Assembly: GCF_039521565.1 (NCBI RefSeq)
Contig: NZ_BAAACP010000013.1
Location: forward strand, 29,027 to 93,026
Length of the DNA stretch: 64,000 bases
Reading direction: 5' to 3'
From: Paraclostridium tenue
GTDB taxonomy: Bacteria > Bacillota > Clostridia > Peptostreptococcales > Peptostreptococcaceae
Shown: positions 26,487-35,341 of the stretch, one piece after another
Layout: every line of letters starts with the position of its first letter
How positions within the stretch are numbered: the first letter of the stretch is position 1
Position numbers and translations under genes: made by a program
Notes under the pieces: model-generated
Seen by the model: the letters and a program-made list of their open reading frames with translations, nothing else
Told to the model about the DNA's origin: nothing
The model's database searches: none

Positions 26487-26915
26487 ATGATATTAGACGG
26501 AAGAATAATGGGTCTAGATGTGGGTGATAAAACTATAGGAGTTGCAGTTAGCGATCTTATGGGAATTACTGCTCAAGGTGTTAAGACTGTTAAAAGAGTG
26601 GGTAAGAAAAAAGATATAGAAGAATTAAAAACTATAATAAAAGAAAGACAAGTAAACAAAATAGTTTCAGGACTTCCTAAAAATATGAATGGGACGCTAG
26701 GTCCTCAAGGAGAAAAAGTTATAAAGTTTTGTGAACTTTTAGAACAAGAAAGTGGAATTAAGATAGAATACTGGGATGAGAGACTTTCTACAGTTGCAGC
26801 TGAAAGATCTTTAATAGAAGCAGATGTCAGAAGGGATAAAAGAAAAAAAGTTATAGATATGTTAGCAGCAGTAATAATTCTTCAAGGGTATTTAGATAGC
26901 AAAAGAATTTTCTAA
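26487..26915 (+). CDS. ruvX: RuvX/YqgF family protein (16S rRNA-processing or Holliday junction nuclease family)
   Basis: A 142-residue RNase H-like protein: RIMGLDVGDKTIGVAVSD carries the first catalytic Asp, VSGLPKNMNGTLGPQ is the central motif, EYWDERLST the Glu strand, and the C-terminal RRDKRKKVIDMLAAVIILQ holds the last Asp. In E. coli YqgF is needed for 5' maturation of 16S rRNA. I start at ATG 26487: AAGGAG at 26475-26480 serves it and lies after the longer TTG frame's start. DUF1292 follows, as in most clostridia. Confidence 0.95.
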   Translation: MILDGRIMGLDVGDKTIGVAVSDLMGITAQGVKTVKRVGKKKDIEELKTIIKERQVNKIVSGLPKNMNGTLGPQGEKVIKFCELLEQESGIKIEYWDERLSTVAAERSLIEADVRRDKRKKVIDMLAAVIILQGYLDSKRIF

Positions 26916-26983
26916 AACAGGTACAAAATAATGTAGATATACGTTATAATATATTTAAATAATTAAATTTTGAGGTGAAATAA

Positions 26984-27253
26984 ATGCAAGAAAACATAGT
27001 AAATTTAATAGACCAAGATGGAAATGAAATACAATTTGAAATAATATTAACTTTAGAAGCAGAAGGAAAAGAGTATGCTATACTTATGCCTTTAGATGAT
27101 AATGAAGCTGAAGAAGCTTTAATATTTAGAATTGATTCAGATGAAGAAGGAGATATATTAACTCCTCTTGAAAATGATGATGAGTATGAAACAGTTGTAG
27201 CTGTTTATAATACTTTAATGGAAGAAGAAGGATTAGATTACGACGAAGAATAA
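26984..27253 (+). CDS. DUF1292 family acidic protein
   Basis: An 89-residue very acidic protein matching DUF1292 (YrzB): NLIDQDGNEIQFEIILTLE, then EGKEYAILMPLDD, and an EALIFRID strand. The family is found downstream of ruvX and ireB throughout Firmicutes; its biochemical role is not known. RBS GAGGTGAAA. A terminator follows at 27283, so this ends the core ireB-ruvX cluster. Confidence 0.93.
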   Translation: MQENIVNLIDQDGNEIQFEIILTLEAEGKEYAILMPLDDNEAEEALIFRIDSDEEGDILTPLENDDEYETVVAVYNTLMEEEGLDYDEE

Positions 27254-27282
27254 TTAATATTTAAAATTGTATAGTTTATAAA

Positions 27283-27311
27283 TGGGAGTATCTTATGGTA
27301 CTCCTTTTTTA
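27283..27311 (+). terminator. Rho-independent terminator
   Basis: GGGAGTA...TACTCC hairpin followed by T6, closing the DUF1292 gene. Confidence 0.85.
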
Positions 27312-27379
27312 AGTATAATAAAGAATATTTAATCTATATGCTATTTAAATATTAAATAAGTTTTAGTAGGAGGTTTTTA

Positions 27380-28132
27380 GTGCTTAAATATTTAGATTTA
27401 TTTATTGGATTATTATGTGTATTTTATTATTTTTACTTAGAAATAGTTTATAATGGTATGTCATTTGATATATTTTTTATAGTTGTAGGGATTATTTTAA
27501 TATTATATCATTTTGTAAAATTTAAAATAGATTTAAATAAAAACTTTAAAAAAGCATTTAATACAATTTTAACTATAGGATTATCTATATTTTTAATAGC
27601 TGAATCTATGTTAATATTTTTTCCAAAACAAAATTTAAAAGATGATTGCGATTACTTAGTAATACTAGGAGCTTCCGTTAAAAATACTAGACCTAGTCTT
27701 ACATTAAAAGGCAGATTAGACAAAGCTATAGAGTACATAAATAAAAGTAATGATGACTGTTATATAGTTGTATCTGGTGGAAAGGGAAGTGATGAAAAGA
27801 TATCAGAAGCTAAAGCTATGGAAAATTACTTGATAGATCATGGAATATCTAAAAGAAGAATAATTTTAGAAGACAAATCTACTAGTACCTATGAAAACTT
27901 TAAATATAGTAAAGAAAAAATAGAAAAAAATAGTAATAAAAGTATAAAAAAGTTAAATATAAAAGTTGTAACTACAGATTTTCATGGTTTTAGAAGCTTT
28001 TTATTAGCAAAAAAAAATGGATATAAAAATATAAATTTCTGGACTGTTAATTCAATAAATCAATTTATACCTGTTTACTATTTAAGGGAGTTTTTTGCAT
28101 TAGCAAAAACTGTAATATTAAATATTTTGTAA
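27380..28132 (+). CDS. YdcF/SanA family membrane protein (DUF218)
   Basis: A 250-residue protein with three N-terminal membrane helices (about 5-80) and an outward DUF218 domain. The family signature is clear: DYLVILGASVKN, an SLTLKGRLDKAIEYI helix, YIVVSGGKGSDEKISEAKAM, and GISKRRIILEDKSTSTYEN. Relatives such as SanA and YdcF affect envelope permeability and bind nucleotide-like ligands; the true substrate is unsettled. It starts with GTG at 27380 and has AGGAGG eight bases upstream. Confidence 0.9.
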   Translation: MLKYLDLFIGLLCVFYYFYLEIVYNGMSFDIFFIVVGIILILYHFVKFKIDLNKNFKKAFNTILTIGLSIFLIAESMLIFFPKQNLKDDCDYLVILGASVKNTRPSLTLKGRLDKAIEYINKSNDDCYIVVSGGKGSDEKISEAKAMENYLIDHGISKRRIILEDKSTSTYENFKYSKEKIEKNSNKSIKKLNIKVVTTDFHGFRSFLLAKKNGYKNINFWTVNSINQFIPVYYLREFFALAKTVILNIL

Positions 28133-28229
28133 AGGGATAAAGATTTAGCTTAAAATATTTTACAAAAAAGATTTAAATTTATTTATATGGTTAAAATAAC
28201 ATTAAAAAAGTAATTAAGGGGAAGTGAAT

Positions 28230-29201
28230 ATGAATAAATTAAAAAAATTTTGTATTATTTTAAGTATATCAGTTGTCATATTTTCAACTATAAGTAGTGT
28301 ATATGCATTAAATAGTTATAGTAAAGTTATAGATAAATCAAATGAAAATACAATTAAAAGTTCTAATAATAGACAAGATAAAAAATTTGACTCTTTAAAT
28401 AAAAATAAAGATGTATCAAATATTTTATTAATTGGAAGTGATTCTAAGGATTTTGATAATGTAGGACGATCAGATGCTATGATGATTTTAACTATAGACA
28501 GCACAAATAAAAGTATAAAATTAACTTCTTTAGTAAGAGATACTTTAGTAAATATTCCTGGACATGGATATGAAAAATTAACACATGCATATGCCTATGG
28601 AGGAGCAAAATTGTTATTAGAGACAATTGAGAAAAATTTTAGGATAAGTATAAGTGATTATGTTGCTGTTAATTTTAATTCATTTATAGATTTAGTAGAT
28701 GTATTAGGAGGAGTTGAAGTAGATGTTAAAGAAAAGGAAATAGATCATTTAAATGATGTAATAGTCAATTCCTTTGATATATCTAATAAAGAAGCTGAAG
28801 AGCCACAATTTATAAGAAGTGATGGAAAACAATTATTAAATGGATATCAAGCATTAGCATATGTGAGAATAAGAAAAGTTGATAGTATATATAAACGAGA
28901 TAATAGACAAAGGGAAGTTTTAAAAAGTATAGCAGATAAATTAGTAGAACTTCCTATAACAAATTATCCGAAGGTAATAAAAAAAATATTGCCATATGTT
29001 GACGTTAATATATCTATGTCTAAATTAATAAATTTAGCAATTAAATCTAAAGAAATATATAATTATGAATTAAAGCAAATGGAATTTCCTCTAGAGGATT
29101 ATAGAGAATCAGGAAGATTAGCTAAAGATAATAGTTTTGTGGTAAAATGGAATAAAACAGAAAATTTAAAAAAATTAAACGATTTTGTTTATAATAACTA
29201 A
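28230..29201 (+). CDS. LytR-CpsA-Psr (LCP) family cell-wall polymer ligase
   Basis: A 323-residue type II membrane protein: a signal anchor (about 5-27) then an extracellular LCP domain. LCP enzymes transfer teichoic acids or capsule from lipid carriers to peptidoglycan. Signature pieces are LLIGSDSKDFDNVGRSDAMM, SLVRDTLVNIPGHGYEKLTH (the Arg that binds the pyrophosphate lipid), VNFNSFIDLVDVLGGVEVDV, and the NGYQALAYVRIRKVD...RDNRQREVL block. ATG 28230 is preferred to GTG 28224 because GGGG is eight bases from it. It fits with the dlt operon elsewhere in the window as teichoic-acid machinery. Confidence 0.92.
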   Translation: MNKLKKFCIILSISVVIFSTISSVYALNSYSKVIDKSNENTIKSSNNRQDKKFDSLNKNKDVSNILLIGSDSKDFDNVGRSDAMMILTIDSTNKSIKLTSLVRDTLVNIPGHGYEKLTHAYAYGGAKLLLETIEKNFRISISDYVAVNFNSFIDLVDVLGGVEVDVKEKEIDHLNDVIVNSFDISNKEAEEPQFIRSDGKQLLNGYQALAYVRIRKVDSIYKRDNRQREVLKSIADKLVELPITNYPKVIKKILPYVDVNISMSKLINLAIKSKEIYNYELKQMEFPLEDYRESGRLAKDNSFVVKWNKTENLKKLNDFVYNN

Positions 29202-29239
29202 AAATGTTATTATAAAAGTTAAAATATGGGTATATTTAT

Positions 29240-29272
29240 AAAAGTAAAGATATAGTATATCTTTACTTTTAT
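29240..29272 (+). terminator. Palindromic terminator
   Basis: AAAAGTAAAGATATA / TATATCTTTACTTTT around a one-base centre; the T tract is short, so termination may be partial. Confidence 0.6.
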
Positions 29273-29304
29273 TTAGTTTAAGAAAGTATAAGTATTTGCA
29301 TATG

Positions 29305-29333
29305 TTGACAAAATTAGTTTTATCAATTAAAAT
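29305..29333 (+). promoter_or_regulatory. Promoter of the Fur-family gene
   Basis: TTGACA at 29305-29310, a 17-base spacer and TAAAAT at 29328-29333. Confidence 0.6.
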
Positions 29334-29336
29334 AAT

Positions 29337-29351
29337 TAATAAAGATTATCA
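29337..29351 (+). promoter_or_regulatory. Candidate Fur box
   Basis: TAATAAA-G-ATTATCA fits the 7-1-7 Fur consensus (TGATAAT-N-ATTATCA) at 12 of 14 positions. It lies directly after the -10 element of the Fur-family gene, a position suited to autorepression. Confidence 0.45.
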
Positions 29352-29375
29352 TTTGAAAAAAGGTGGTAAATATTG

Positions 29376-29810
29376 ATGAATCAAATAGATATATTAAAAG
29401 AAAAATTAAAAGAAACGGGATTTAAGATAACACCTCAAAGAAGAGCTATTGTTGAGACGTTATTAAAGCATAAGGATAAGCATTTAAGTAGTGAAGAAAT
29501 ATATGATTTAGTTAGAGTTGATTGTCCTGAAATAGGGCTTGCTACAGTTTATAGAACTATGCAGTTATTAGATGAAGTAGGTGCAATTTCTAAATTGAAT
29601 TTAGATGATGGTTGTATAAGGTATGAAATTGATTTAGATGATTCAGATGCTCATAATCATCATCATTTAATATGTAAAAACTGTAATAAAATAATAGAGG
29701 TAAAAGAAGATTTATTAGATTCTATAGAATTAGAAATACAAGATTTATATGATTTTAGTATATTAGATCACGATCTTAAATTTTATGGTTTATGTAAAGA
29801 CTGTAAATAA
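29376..29810 (+). CDS. fur: Fur family metal-dependent transcriptional repressor
   Basis: A 144-residue Fur-family regulator. The winged-helix half has KITPQRRAIVETLLKHKDKHLSSEEIYDL and the recognition helix GLATVYRTMQLLDEVG. The dimerisation half has the metal ligand cluster HNHHHLICKNCNKIIEV and a final CKDC pair for structural zinc. The HNHHHLIC pattern is more like Fur than PerR, but sequence alone does not settle iron versus another metal. ATG 29376 has AGGTGG nine bases upstream; an adjacent in-frame TTG at 29373 is possible. Confidence 0.9.
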   Translation: MNQIDILKEKLKETGFKITPQRRAIVETLLKHKDKHLSSEEIYDLVRVDCPEIGLATVYRTMQLLDEVGAISKLNLDDGCIRYEIDLDDSDAHNHHHLICKNCNKIIEVKEDLLDSIELEIQDLYDFSILDHDLKFYGLCKDCK

Positions 29811-29813
29811 AAA

Positions 29814-29834
29814 TAAGCCCCTTAATGGGGCTTA
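29814..29834. terminator. Bidirectional terminator between fur and the convergent gene
   Basis: TAAGCCCC / GGGGCTTA hairpin with a 5-base AT loop; T-rich on the plus side and A-rich on the other. Confidence 0.85.
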
Positions 29835-30569
29835 AAATTTTATCAAGGTTAATATTATTAAAATTATTAAAAATAAAACGAATATAATTTCTAAAATATT
29901 ACTTAAAGCCCCTCCAACTCTTAAAAAACCAAAAGAAAATTTCTTTTCACTAAGAGGATAAAAAAGTGGTATTCCTGATTTTGTGAATAAATCACCTAAA
30001 AATAAATGAGATGAGTATCCAACTGTTCCAAAAAAACATATATTTGATATATTAGTTAATAGTTCTATTTGTTTAAGTAAAAAGTTTATTATTAAAATAG
30101 CTAGTAAACTATGAGAAAGCTTTCTATGTTTTAGCCAAGGAAATAATGCTAATATTATGGTAAATAAAATAAAATAAAATTTACCATTAATAAGATATAT
30201 ACAAATTGCCAATAAAATAAATGTTAATGATAAAAGTAATTTTCTTAAAAATCCATGGGTTATTTTAGCTTCTAGTATTACTATCGCTATGAAGGTTACT
30301 ATAGAACTTATTAAAAAGTTACCATTTATTTTTAGAGATATTAGAAATATTAAAATATTTAAAGTATATATAACGATTTTAAAAATTTTTTTAGATAAAT
30401 TATGATTTAAAATCGTGTTAGATATAATTGAATTTGATGTGTCTAAATCAGGTAATATTGAAAATAATGAACAAACTGCAACGTTTATAAGTGAAAGAGG
30501 TTTATTAAATAGCATAGAAGCTTGTAATGAAGCTAATACACCTATAGTTAAGTGAGTTTTACCACGCAT
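29832..30569 (-). CDS. YdjM/DUF457 family membrane-bound metal-dependent hydrolase
   Basis: A 245-residue protein with about seven membrane helices. The N-terminal MRGKTHLTIGVLASLQAS and the SLFSILPDLDTSNS motif (an N-terminal His and the PDLD aspartates) are the signature of the YdjM/DUF457 group, named as predicted metal-dependent hydrolases. A third motif, GYSSHLFLGDLFTKSGIPLFYPLS, supplies a further His/Asp pair. In Gram-negative bacteria YdjM is SOS-induced; no LexA-like site is evident here. Convergent to fur with a shared terminator. Confidence 0.9.
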   Translation of the reverse strand: MRGKTHLTIGVLASLQASMLFNKPLSLINVAVCSLFSILPDLDTSNSIISNTILNHNLSKKIFKIVIYTLNILIFLISLKINGNFLISSIVTFIAIVILEAKITHGFLRKLLLSLTFILLAICIYLINGKFYFILFTIILALFPWLKHRKLSHSLLAILIINFLLKQIELLTNISNICFFGTVGYSSHLFLGDLFTKSGIPLFYPLSEKKFSFGFLRVGGALSNILEIIFVLFLIILIILTLIKF

Positions 30570-30800
30570 TAGAACCTCCTGTAAATATTATAGTCTGAGA
30601 ATACCAAAATAATTATAGTTTGTCAAAACAATACGTTAAATGTATTTTAAATATATCTTAAAATATAGTTCAAGTTGTGATACAATTATAGTAACTGGTA
30701 AAGAGTGCGTGATTTTATATTATCTGTATATTAGTGAAGAACGTTTTAAAGTGCGAAAAGTCTAAGTTATCAAAGACACAGACAAAAGGAGATGATGCAA

Positions 30801-32471
30801 TTGTTTAAAAAGAGTTTAAATAAAATAAAAGTTATGGCTCTGGGAGGGCTAAACGAAGTCGGAAAAAATATGACTGTTGTTGAATATAAAGATGAAATTA
30901 TAGTTATAGATGCAGGATTAAGTTTTCCAGAAGAAGAAATGCTAGGGGTAGATATAGTTATACCAGATATAACTTACTTAGTTAAAAATAAAGATAGAGT
31001 AAAGGGAATATTTATAACACATGGGCATGAGGATCATATAGGAGCATTACCTTATGTATTAAAGAAAATAAATGTTCCTATATATGCTTCTAAACTTACT
31101 GTAGGACTTATTCAGGTAAAATTAAAAGAGCATAAACTAAACAATGTAAATTTAAATGTTATAACTCCACAAGAAGTTATAAAGCTTAAAAATTTCGATG
31201 TTGAATTTTTAAAAGTAAATCATAGTATACCAGATGCTTGTGCTATAGCTATTCATACAGATCAGGGAATAATTTTTCACACAGGAGATTTTAAAATAGA
31301 TTTAACTCCTATAGATGGAGAAGTTATGGATTTTCATAGAATTTGTGAGTTAAGTAAAAAGGGTGTATTATTAATGCTTGCTGATAGTACAAATGTTGAA
31401 AGACCAGGATATAATCCATCTGAAAGAACTGTAGGAACAGGCTTAGATGGCTTATTTACAAAAGCAAATAACAGTAGAATTATAGTGGCTACTTTTGCAT
31501 CTAACATACACAGACTGCAACAAATAGTTAATACTGCTCAAAAGTGTGGCAGAAAAGTTGCAGTTTCAGGTAGATCTATGGTAAATGTTATGGCAGTAGC
31601 TAGGGATTTAGGTTATATAGATATAGAAGATGAAGTGCTTATAGATTTAAATGATATTCATAAGTATGAAGATAATGAATTAGTTATAATAACAACTGGG
31701 TCTCAAGGAGAACCTATGTCAGCTCTTGCAAGAATGGCATCTGCGGAACATAAAAAAGTTGAAATAAGACAAGGTGATTTAGTAATAATATCTGCTCACC
31801 CAATACCAGGAAATGAAAAGCTTATATCAAAAGTAGTTAATTGTTTATTTGAAAAAGGTGCAGAAGTAGTATACGATGATGCAGCTGATATACATGTTTC
31901 AGGGCATGCAAGACAAGAAGAATTAAAGTTAATGCACAGATTAGTTGCTCCTAAGTTCTTTATGCCAGCTCATGGTGAATTTAGAATGCTAAAAAAACAT
32001 GCAGAAGTTGCAGAAGATTTAGGAATGCCAAGTCAGAATATATTCGTTATGAAAACTGGAGAAGTTTTAGAATTAGATAGAAATTCAGCTAAAGTTGCAT
32101 CACATATACCAACTGGAAATGTGTTAGTTGATGGACTGGGTGTTGGAGATGTTGGAAACATAGTATTAAGAGATAGAAAACATTTATCAGAAGATGGTCT
32201 TATGATAGTTGTTGTTACTATATCTAAAGAAGATGGTAAAGTTTTAGCAGGTCCAGATATAATATCTAGAGGATTTGTTTATGTAAGAGAATCAGAAGAT
32301 TTAATGGATGGAGCTAAAACAGTAATTAAGAATGTATTAGTAGCTTGCGAACAAAGTCATATAAAAGAGTGGGCTTACTTAAAAAATAATATAAAGGATA
32401 ACTTAAAAGAATACTTATACCAAAGAACTAAGAGAAATCCTATGATACTTCCTATTATAATGGAGGTATAA
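30801..32471 (+). CDS. rnj: Ribonuclease J
   Basis: A metallo-beta-lactamase/beta-CASP nuclease that degrades and matures mRNA, with endonuclease and 5'-3' exonuclease activity. The zinc motif FITHGHEDHIGALPYVLKK, the later SIPDACAIAIHTDQGIIFHTGDFKID region, the beta-CASP segment NSRIIVATFASNIHRLQQI and SGHARQEELKLMHRLVAPKFFMPAHGE are all present. I favour TTG 30801 (LFKKSLNKIK), because AAAGGAG ends at 30791, directly against the in-frame ATGs at 30792 and 30795. About 556 residues, usual for RNase J. A single copy is seen here. Confidence 0.95.
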   Translation: MFKKSLNKIKVMALGGLNEVGKNMTVVEYKDEIIVIDAGLSFPEEEMLGVDIVIPDITYLVKNKDRVKGIFITHGHEDHIGALPYVLKKINVPIYASKLTVGLIQVKLKEHKLNNVNLNVITPQEVIKLKNFDVEFLKVNHSIPDACAIAIHTDQGIIFHTGDFKIDLTPIDGEVMDFHRICELSKKGVLLMLADSTNVERPGYNPSERTVGTGLDGLFTKANNSRIIVATFASNIHRLQQIVNTAQKCGRKVAVSGRSMVNVMAVARDLGYIDIEDEVLIDLNDIHKYEDNELVIITTGSQGEPMSALARMASAEHKKVEIRQGDLVIISAHPIPGNEKLISKVVNCLFEKGAEVVYDDAADIHVSGHARQEELKLMHRLVAPKFFMPAHGEFRMLKKHAEVAEDLGMPSQNIFVMKTGEVLELDRNSAKVASHIPTGNVLVDGLGVGDVGNIVLRDRKHLSEDGLMIVVVTISKEDGKVLAGPDIISRGFVYVRESEDLMDGAKTVIKNVLVACEQSHIKEWAYLKNNIKDNLKEYLYQRTKRNPMILPIIMEV

Positions 32472-32476
32472 ATAAG

Positions 32477-32514
32477 AAAGATTGAATATAATATATTATA
32501 TTCAATCTTTTTTT
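32477..32514 (+). terminator. Terminator behind RNase J
   Basis: A perfect 34-base palindrome with outer arms AAAGATTGAA / TTCAATCTTT and T7 after it. The next gene's ribosome binding site begins only a few bases later, so the hairpin is probably leaky. Confidence 0.8.
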
Positions 32515-32529
32515 AATAGGAGGAAATTT

Positions 32530-32865
32530 ATGAGTGTTTATGATAGTACTACAAAACTTGCAAGTGATATAAAGGAGAGCAAAGAGTATAAAGAATTTAA
32601 AAAAAATATGAAGATTATAAAAGCTAACCCAAATTATGAAGTTATATTAAATAACCATAGAAAAATACAAATGGATATTAAGTCAAAAAATTTAAATGGG
32701 ATAACTGTAGATAAAAAAACTTTAAAAACAGCACAAGACTTGAAAAAAACTATTTCTAACAACAAAGATTTAAGTAGATATATAGATTCTGAATATAAGT
32801 TTACATCTATGATGGATAATATAAATAAAATTTTAGCATCTGCTGTATATGAAGATTATAAGTAA
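32530..32865 (+). CDS. YlbF/YmcA family protein
   Basis: A 111-residue all-helical protein of the YlbF/YmcA group: SVYDSTTKLASDIKESKEYK, then the NPNYEVILNNHRKIQMDI region. In B. subtilis YlbF, YmcA and YaaT form an Fe-S-bearing complex that tunes RNase Y and phosphorelay output. Cysteines are absent here, so it resembles the non-ligand partner. ATG 32530 with AGGAGG eight bases upstream is clearly the start. Its place behind RNase J suggests a shared role in RNA turnover; inference. Confidence 0.88.
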   Translation: MSVYDSTTKLASDIKESKEYKEFKKNMKIIKANPNYEVILNNHRKIQMDIKSKNLNGITVDKKTLKTAQDLKKTISNNKDLSRYIDSEYKFTSMMDNINKILASAVYEDYK

Positions 32866-32979
32866 ATAAAATTCTTGTATAATTTGAATGAAATAATTTA
32901 GTTATTATAACTATATATAAGAAAAGGGTATTAAGATATACTTTAACTATATTAATTATAGTTGAGGGAGAGATAAATT

Positions 32980-34089
32980 ATGGCTGAGGTAATTTTAAAA
33001 AGTATAGGTAAATCTTATGATAATGGATATGAAGCTGTAAAGGATGTAAATATAGACATACAAGATAAGGAATTTGTTGTTTTAGTAGGTCCATCTGGAT
33101 GTGGGAAATCAACTACTTTAAGGATGATTGCTGGACTTGAGGAAATAACTTCAGGGGAGTTATATATAGGAGATAAGATAGTAAATGACGTAGCTCCAAA
33201 AGATAGAGATATAGCTATGGTTTTTCAAAACTATGCATTATATCCTCATTTAAGTGTTTATGAAAATATGGCATTTGCACTTAAACTAAGAAAGATACCA
33301 AAGGCTGAAATAGATAAAAAAGTAAAAGAAGCTGCAAAAATACTAGATTTAGAATCAGTATTAGATAGAAAGCCAAAAGCATTATCTGGAGGACAAAGAC
33401 AAAGAGTTGCATTAGGTAGAGCTATAGTTAGAAATCCTAAAGTTTTCTTAATGGATGAACCTTTATCGAATTTAGATGCTAAACTTAGAACAGCCATGAG
33501 AACAGAAATAACTAAATTACATAAAAAACTTGGAACAACTTTTATATATGTAACACATGACCAAGTTGAAGCAATGACAATGGCTGATAGAATAGTTATA
33601 ATGAAAGATGGTGTAATACAACAAATAGATACCCCTCAAAAAGTATATGATAATCCAGCAAATATGTTTGTAGCAGGATTTATAGGGGCACCTCAAATGA
33701 ATTTAATAGATTGTAATGTATCTGAAGAAGAAGGCGTAGTATATGCTACATTCAATGATTTTAAAGTTGCCCTAGATAAAGTTAAATCAGATGCATTAAA
33801 GAAAAATGGATATATGGGTAAAGAAATTGTATTAGGTATAAGACCAGAAGATATTCATATAGAAGATATATTTATAGATAATAGTCAAGATACAATATTT
33901 GATGCAACAGTGGATATAAGTGAACTTATGGGAGCTGAAATTTATGCTTATTTAAATGTTAAAGGGAAAAATATTACTGCGAGATTTGACTCAAGATATA
34001 ATATAAAGTGCGGGCAAAAACTAAAAGTAGCTTTAGATAAAAATAAAGTTCATATATTTAATAAAGAAACTACTAATGCCATAATATAA
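32980..34089 (+). CDS. msmX: MsmX/UgpC-type sugar ABC transporter ATPase
   Basis: A 369-residue ATPase of the MalK/MsmX/UgpC group that energises several carbohydrate importers. It has Walker A GPSGCGKSTTLR, Q-loop FQNYALYPHL, signature LSGGQRQRVALGRA, Walker B VFLMDEPLSNLDA and switch His THDQVEAMTMAD. A C-terminal TOBE/OB region (about 235-369) is typical of the multi-task MsmX subunits. No permease or sugar-binding gene is adjacent, which fits MsmX acting as a shared ATPase for importers encoded elsewhere. RBS GAGGGAGAG. Confidence 0.95.
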   Translation: MAEVILKSIGKSYDNGYEAVKDVNIDIQDKEFVVLVGPSGCGKSTTLRMIAGLEEITSGELYIGDKIVNDVAPKDRDIAMVFQNYALYPHLSVYENMAFALKLRKIPKAEIDKKVKEAAKILDLESVLDRKPKALSGGQRQRVALGRAIVRNPKVFLMDEPLSNLDAKLRTAMRTEITKLHKKLGTTFIYVTHDQVEAMTMADRIVIMKDGVIQQIDTPQKVYDNPANMFVAGFIGAPQMNLIDCNVSEEEGVVYATFNDFKVALDKVKSDALKKNGYMGKEIVLGIRPEDIHIEDIFIDNSQDTIFDATVDISELMGAEIYAYLNVKGKNITARFDSRYNIKCGQKLKVALDKNKVHIFNKETTNAII

Positions 34090-34097
34090 AAATTAAT

Positions 34098-34143
34098 TTT
34101 AAGCTGTAAAATCAAAATTATCTTTTGGTTTTACAGCTTTTTA
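34098..34143 (+). terminator. Rho-independent terminator
   Basis: AAGCTGTAAAA / TTTTACAGCTT arms around an AT loop, with a short T run; closes msmX. Confidence 0.75.
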
Positions 34144-34199
34144 ATTTATAATATAAGAAAAATAGAAAAATTTAAGGGATAACTATATGGGGTGAGATA

Positions 34200-34970
34200 T
34201 TGAAGGGGCTAATTGAATTTTTTGAAGAGCAATTAGGTAAAAAAATTAAAGTTTTTAAATATAGAGAAAAAAAATTACTAAAAAAGTCACAGCAAATCGT
34301 ATTATGGAATAATGAAACTTACATTATAGAGATTATAGAAAACGATATAAATTATAATTTAGATGGATATTTTTACTTAATTTATCAAAAAAATTTAAAT
34401 GAAGAAATTTTAAATCAAGTTTTTAAAAGTTTATATGAAGATATTAATATTATAAATTATAAAGGGAATTATGTATTAAATACTAATGACTTAAATTTGA
34501 TAGGTAAATATACTCCTCAAATTATAGAAACTGAGTCATATACAAAGACATATATAATTAACTTGGGGAAAATAAATAATAAAAAAGAGTTTGAATTTAA
34601 AATTGATTTAAGTAATAGATTAAAAAAATATATATTTATTGAAAATAGCAATAGAAAATATTTTAATATATATGATTTAACTTTATACAATATTATAGAT
34701 TCAATTGGAAAGGATAAATCATATCCTATTTTATTTAATTATAATTTAATAGAAAAAATAGATAAATTAGTGCTAGAAGCAGGAATAGCATTTATAGAAA
34801 ATGGGTTTAATATATCTAAGACATCTAATAATATATATCTTCATAGAAATACACTTATATATAGATTGGAAAAAATAAAAGATATATTAGGTATGGATAT
34901 AAGAAATTTCAATGAAGCATGTATTTACTATTTAATAGTTAAAGATTACTTAACAAATAAAAATATATAA
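34200..34970 (+). CDS. PucR/CdaR-type regulator with C-terminal helix-turn-helix
   Basis: A 256-residue protein. The last ~70 residues are the PucR-type C-terminal HTH (HTH_30): AFIENGFNISKTSNNIYLHR, NTLIYRLEKIKDILGMD, then NEACIYYLIVKDYL. The N-terminal 180 residues are an unrecognised sensory part. Such regulators often control the genes beside them, here DUF503 and the carboxypeptidase, or msmX; that is inference. Starts with TTG at 34200 behind GGGGTGAG. Confidence 0.8.
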   Translation: MKGLIEFFEEQLGKKIKVFKYREKKLLKKSQQIVLWNNETYIIEIIENDINYNLDGYFYLIYQKNLNEEILNQVFKSLYEDINIINYKGNYVLNTNDLNLIGKYTPQIIETESYTKTYIINLGKINNKKEFEFKIDLSNRLKKYIFIENSNRKYFNIYDLTLYNIIDSIGKDKSYPILFNYNLIEKIDKLVLEAGIAFIENGFNISKTSNNIYLHRNTLIYRLEKIKDILGMDIRNFNEACIYYLIVKDYLTNKNI

Positions 34971-34985
34971 ATTTATGGTGAAAAT

Positions 34986-35273
34986 ATGAAAATAATAATC
35001 ATAAAAATTACATTAAGAGCAAGTTGGGTTCATTCTCTCAAAGAAAAAAGAATGGTAGTAAAAAGTTTAGTAAAAAAGCTTCAAAATAAATTTAATATAT
35101 CAGTTAGTGAAGTTGAAAATCAAGATATTCATAAAACTATAGTAATAGGAATAAGTGGAGTTTGCATAAGTAATAAACAAGCAGATTCCACAATAGAAAA
35201 TATTATAAATTTTGTATACGAAAATACAGATGCAGAAATCATAAATATAAATACTACTATTGATGTTTATTAA
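34986..35273 (+). CDS. DUF503 (YlxP-like) protein
   Basis: A 95-residue protein of the DUF503 family: an amphipathic first strand (IIIIKITLRASWVHSLKEKR) and KRMVVKSLVKKLQNKFNISVSEVENQD, which is the family signature. YlxP/DUF503 members form a small alpha/beta fold and are often beside ribosome-binding factors; here the partner genes are a regulator and a carboxypeptidase. Function unknown. It starts 15 bases after the previous stop. Confidence 0.92.
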   Translation: MKIIIIKITLRASWVHSLKEKRMVVKSLVKKLQNKFNISVSEVENQDIHKTIVIGISGVCISNKQADSTIENIINFVYENTDAEIININTTIDVY

Positions 35274-35341
35274 ATACTTCGCATAAATTTAGGTAAAATG
35301 TGAAAAAATAGTATCAAATAAAACATCAAGAGGTGAAAGTA

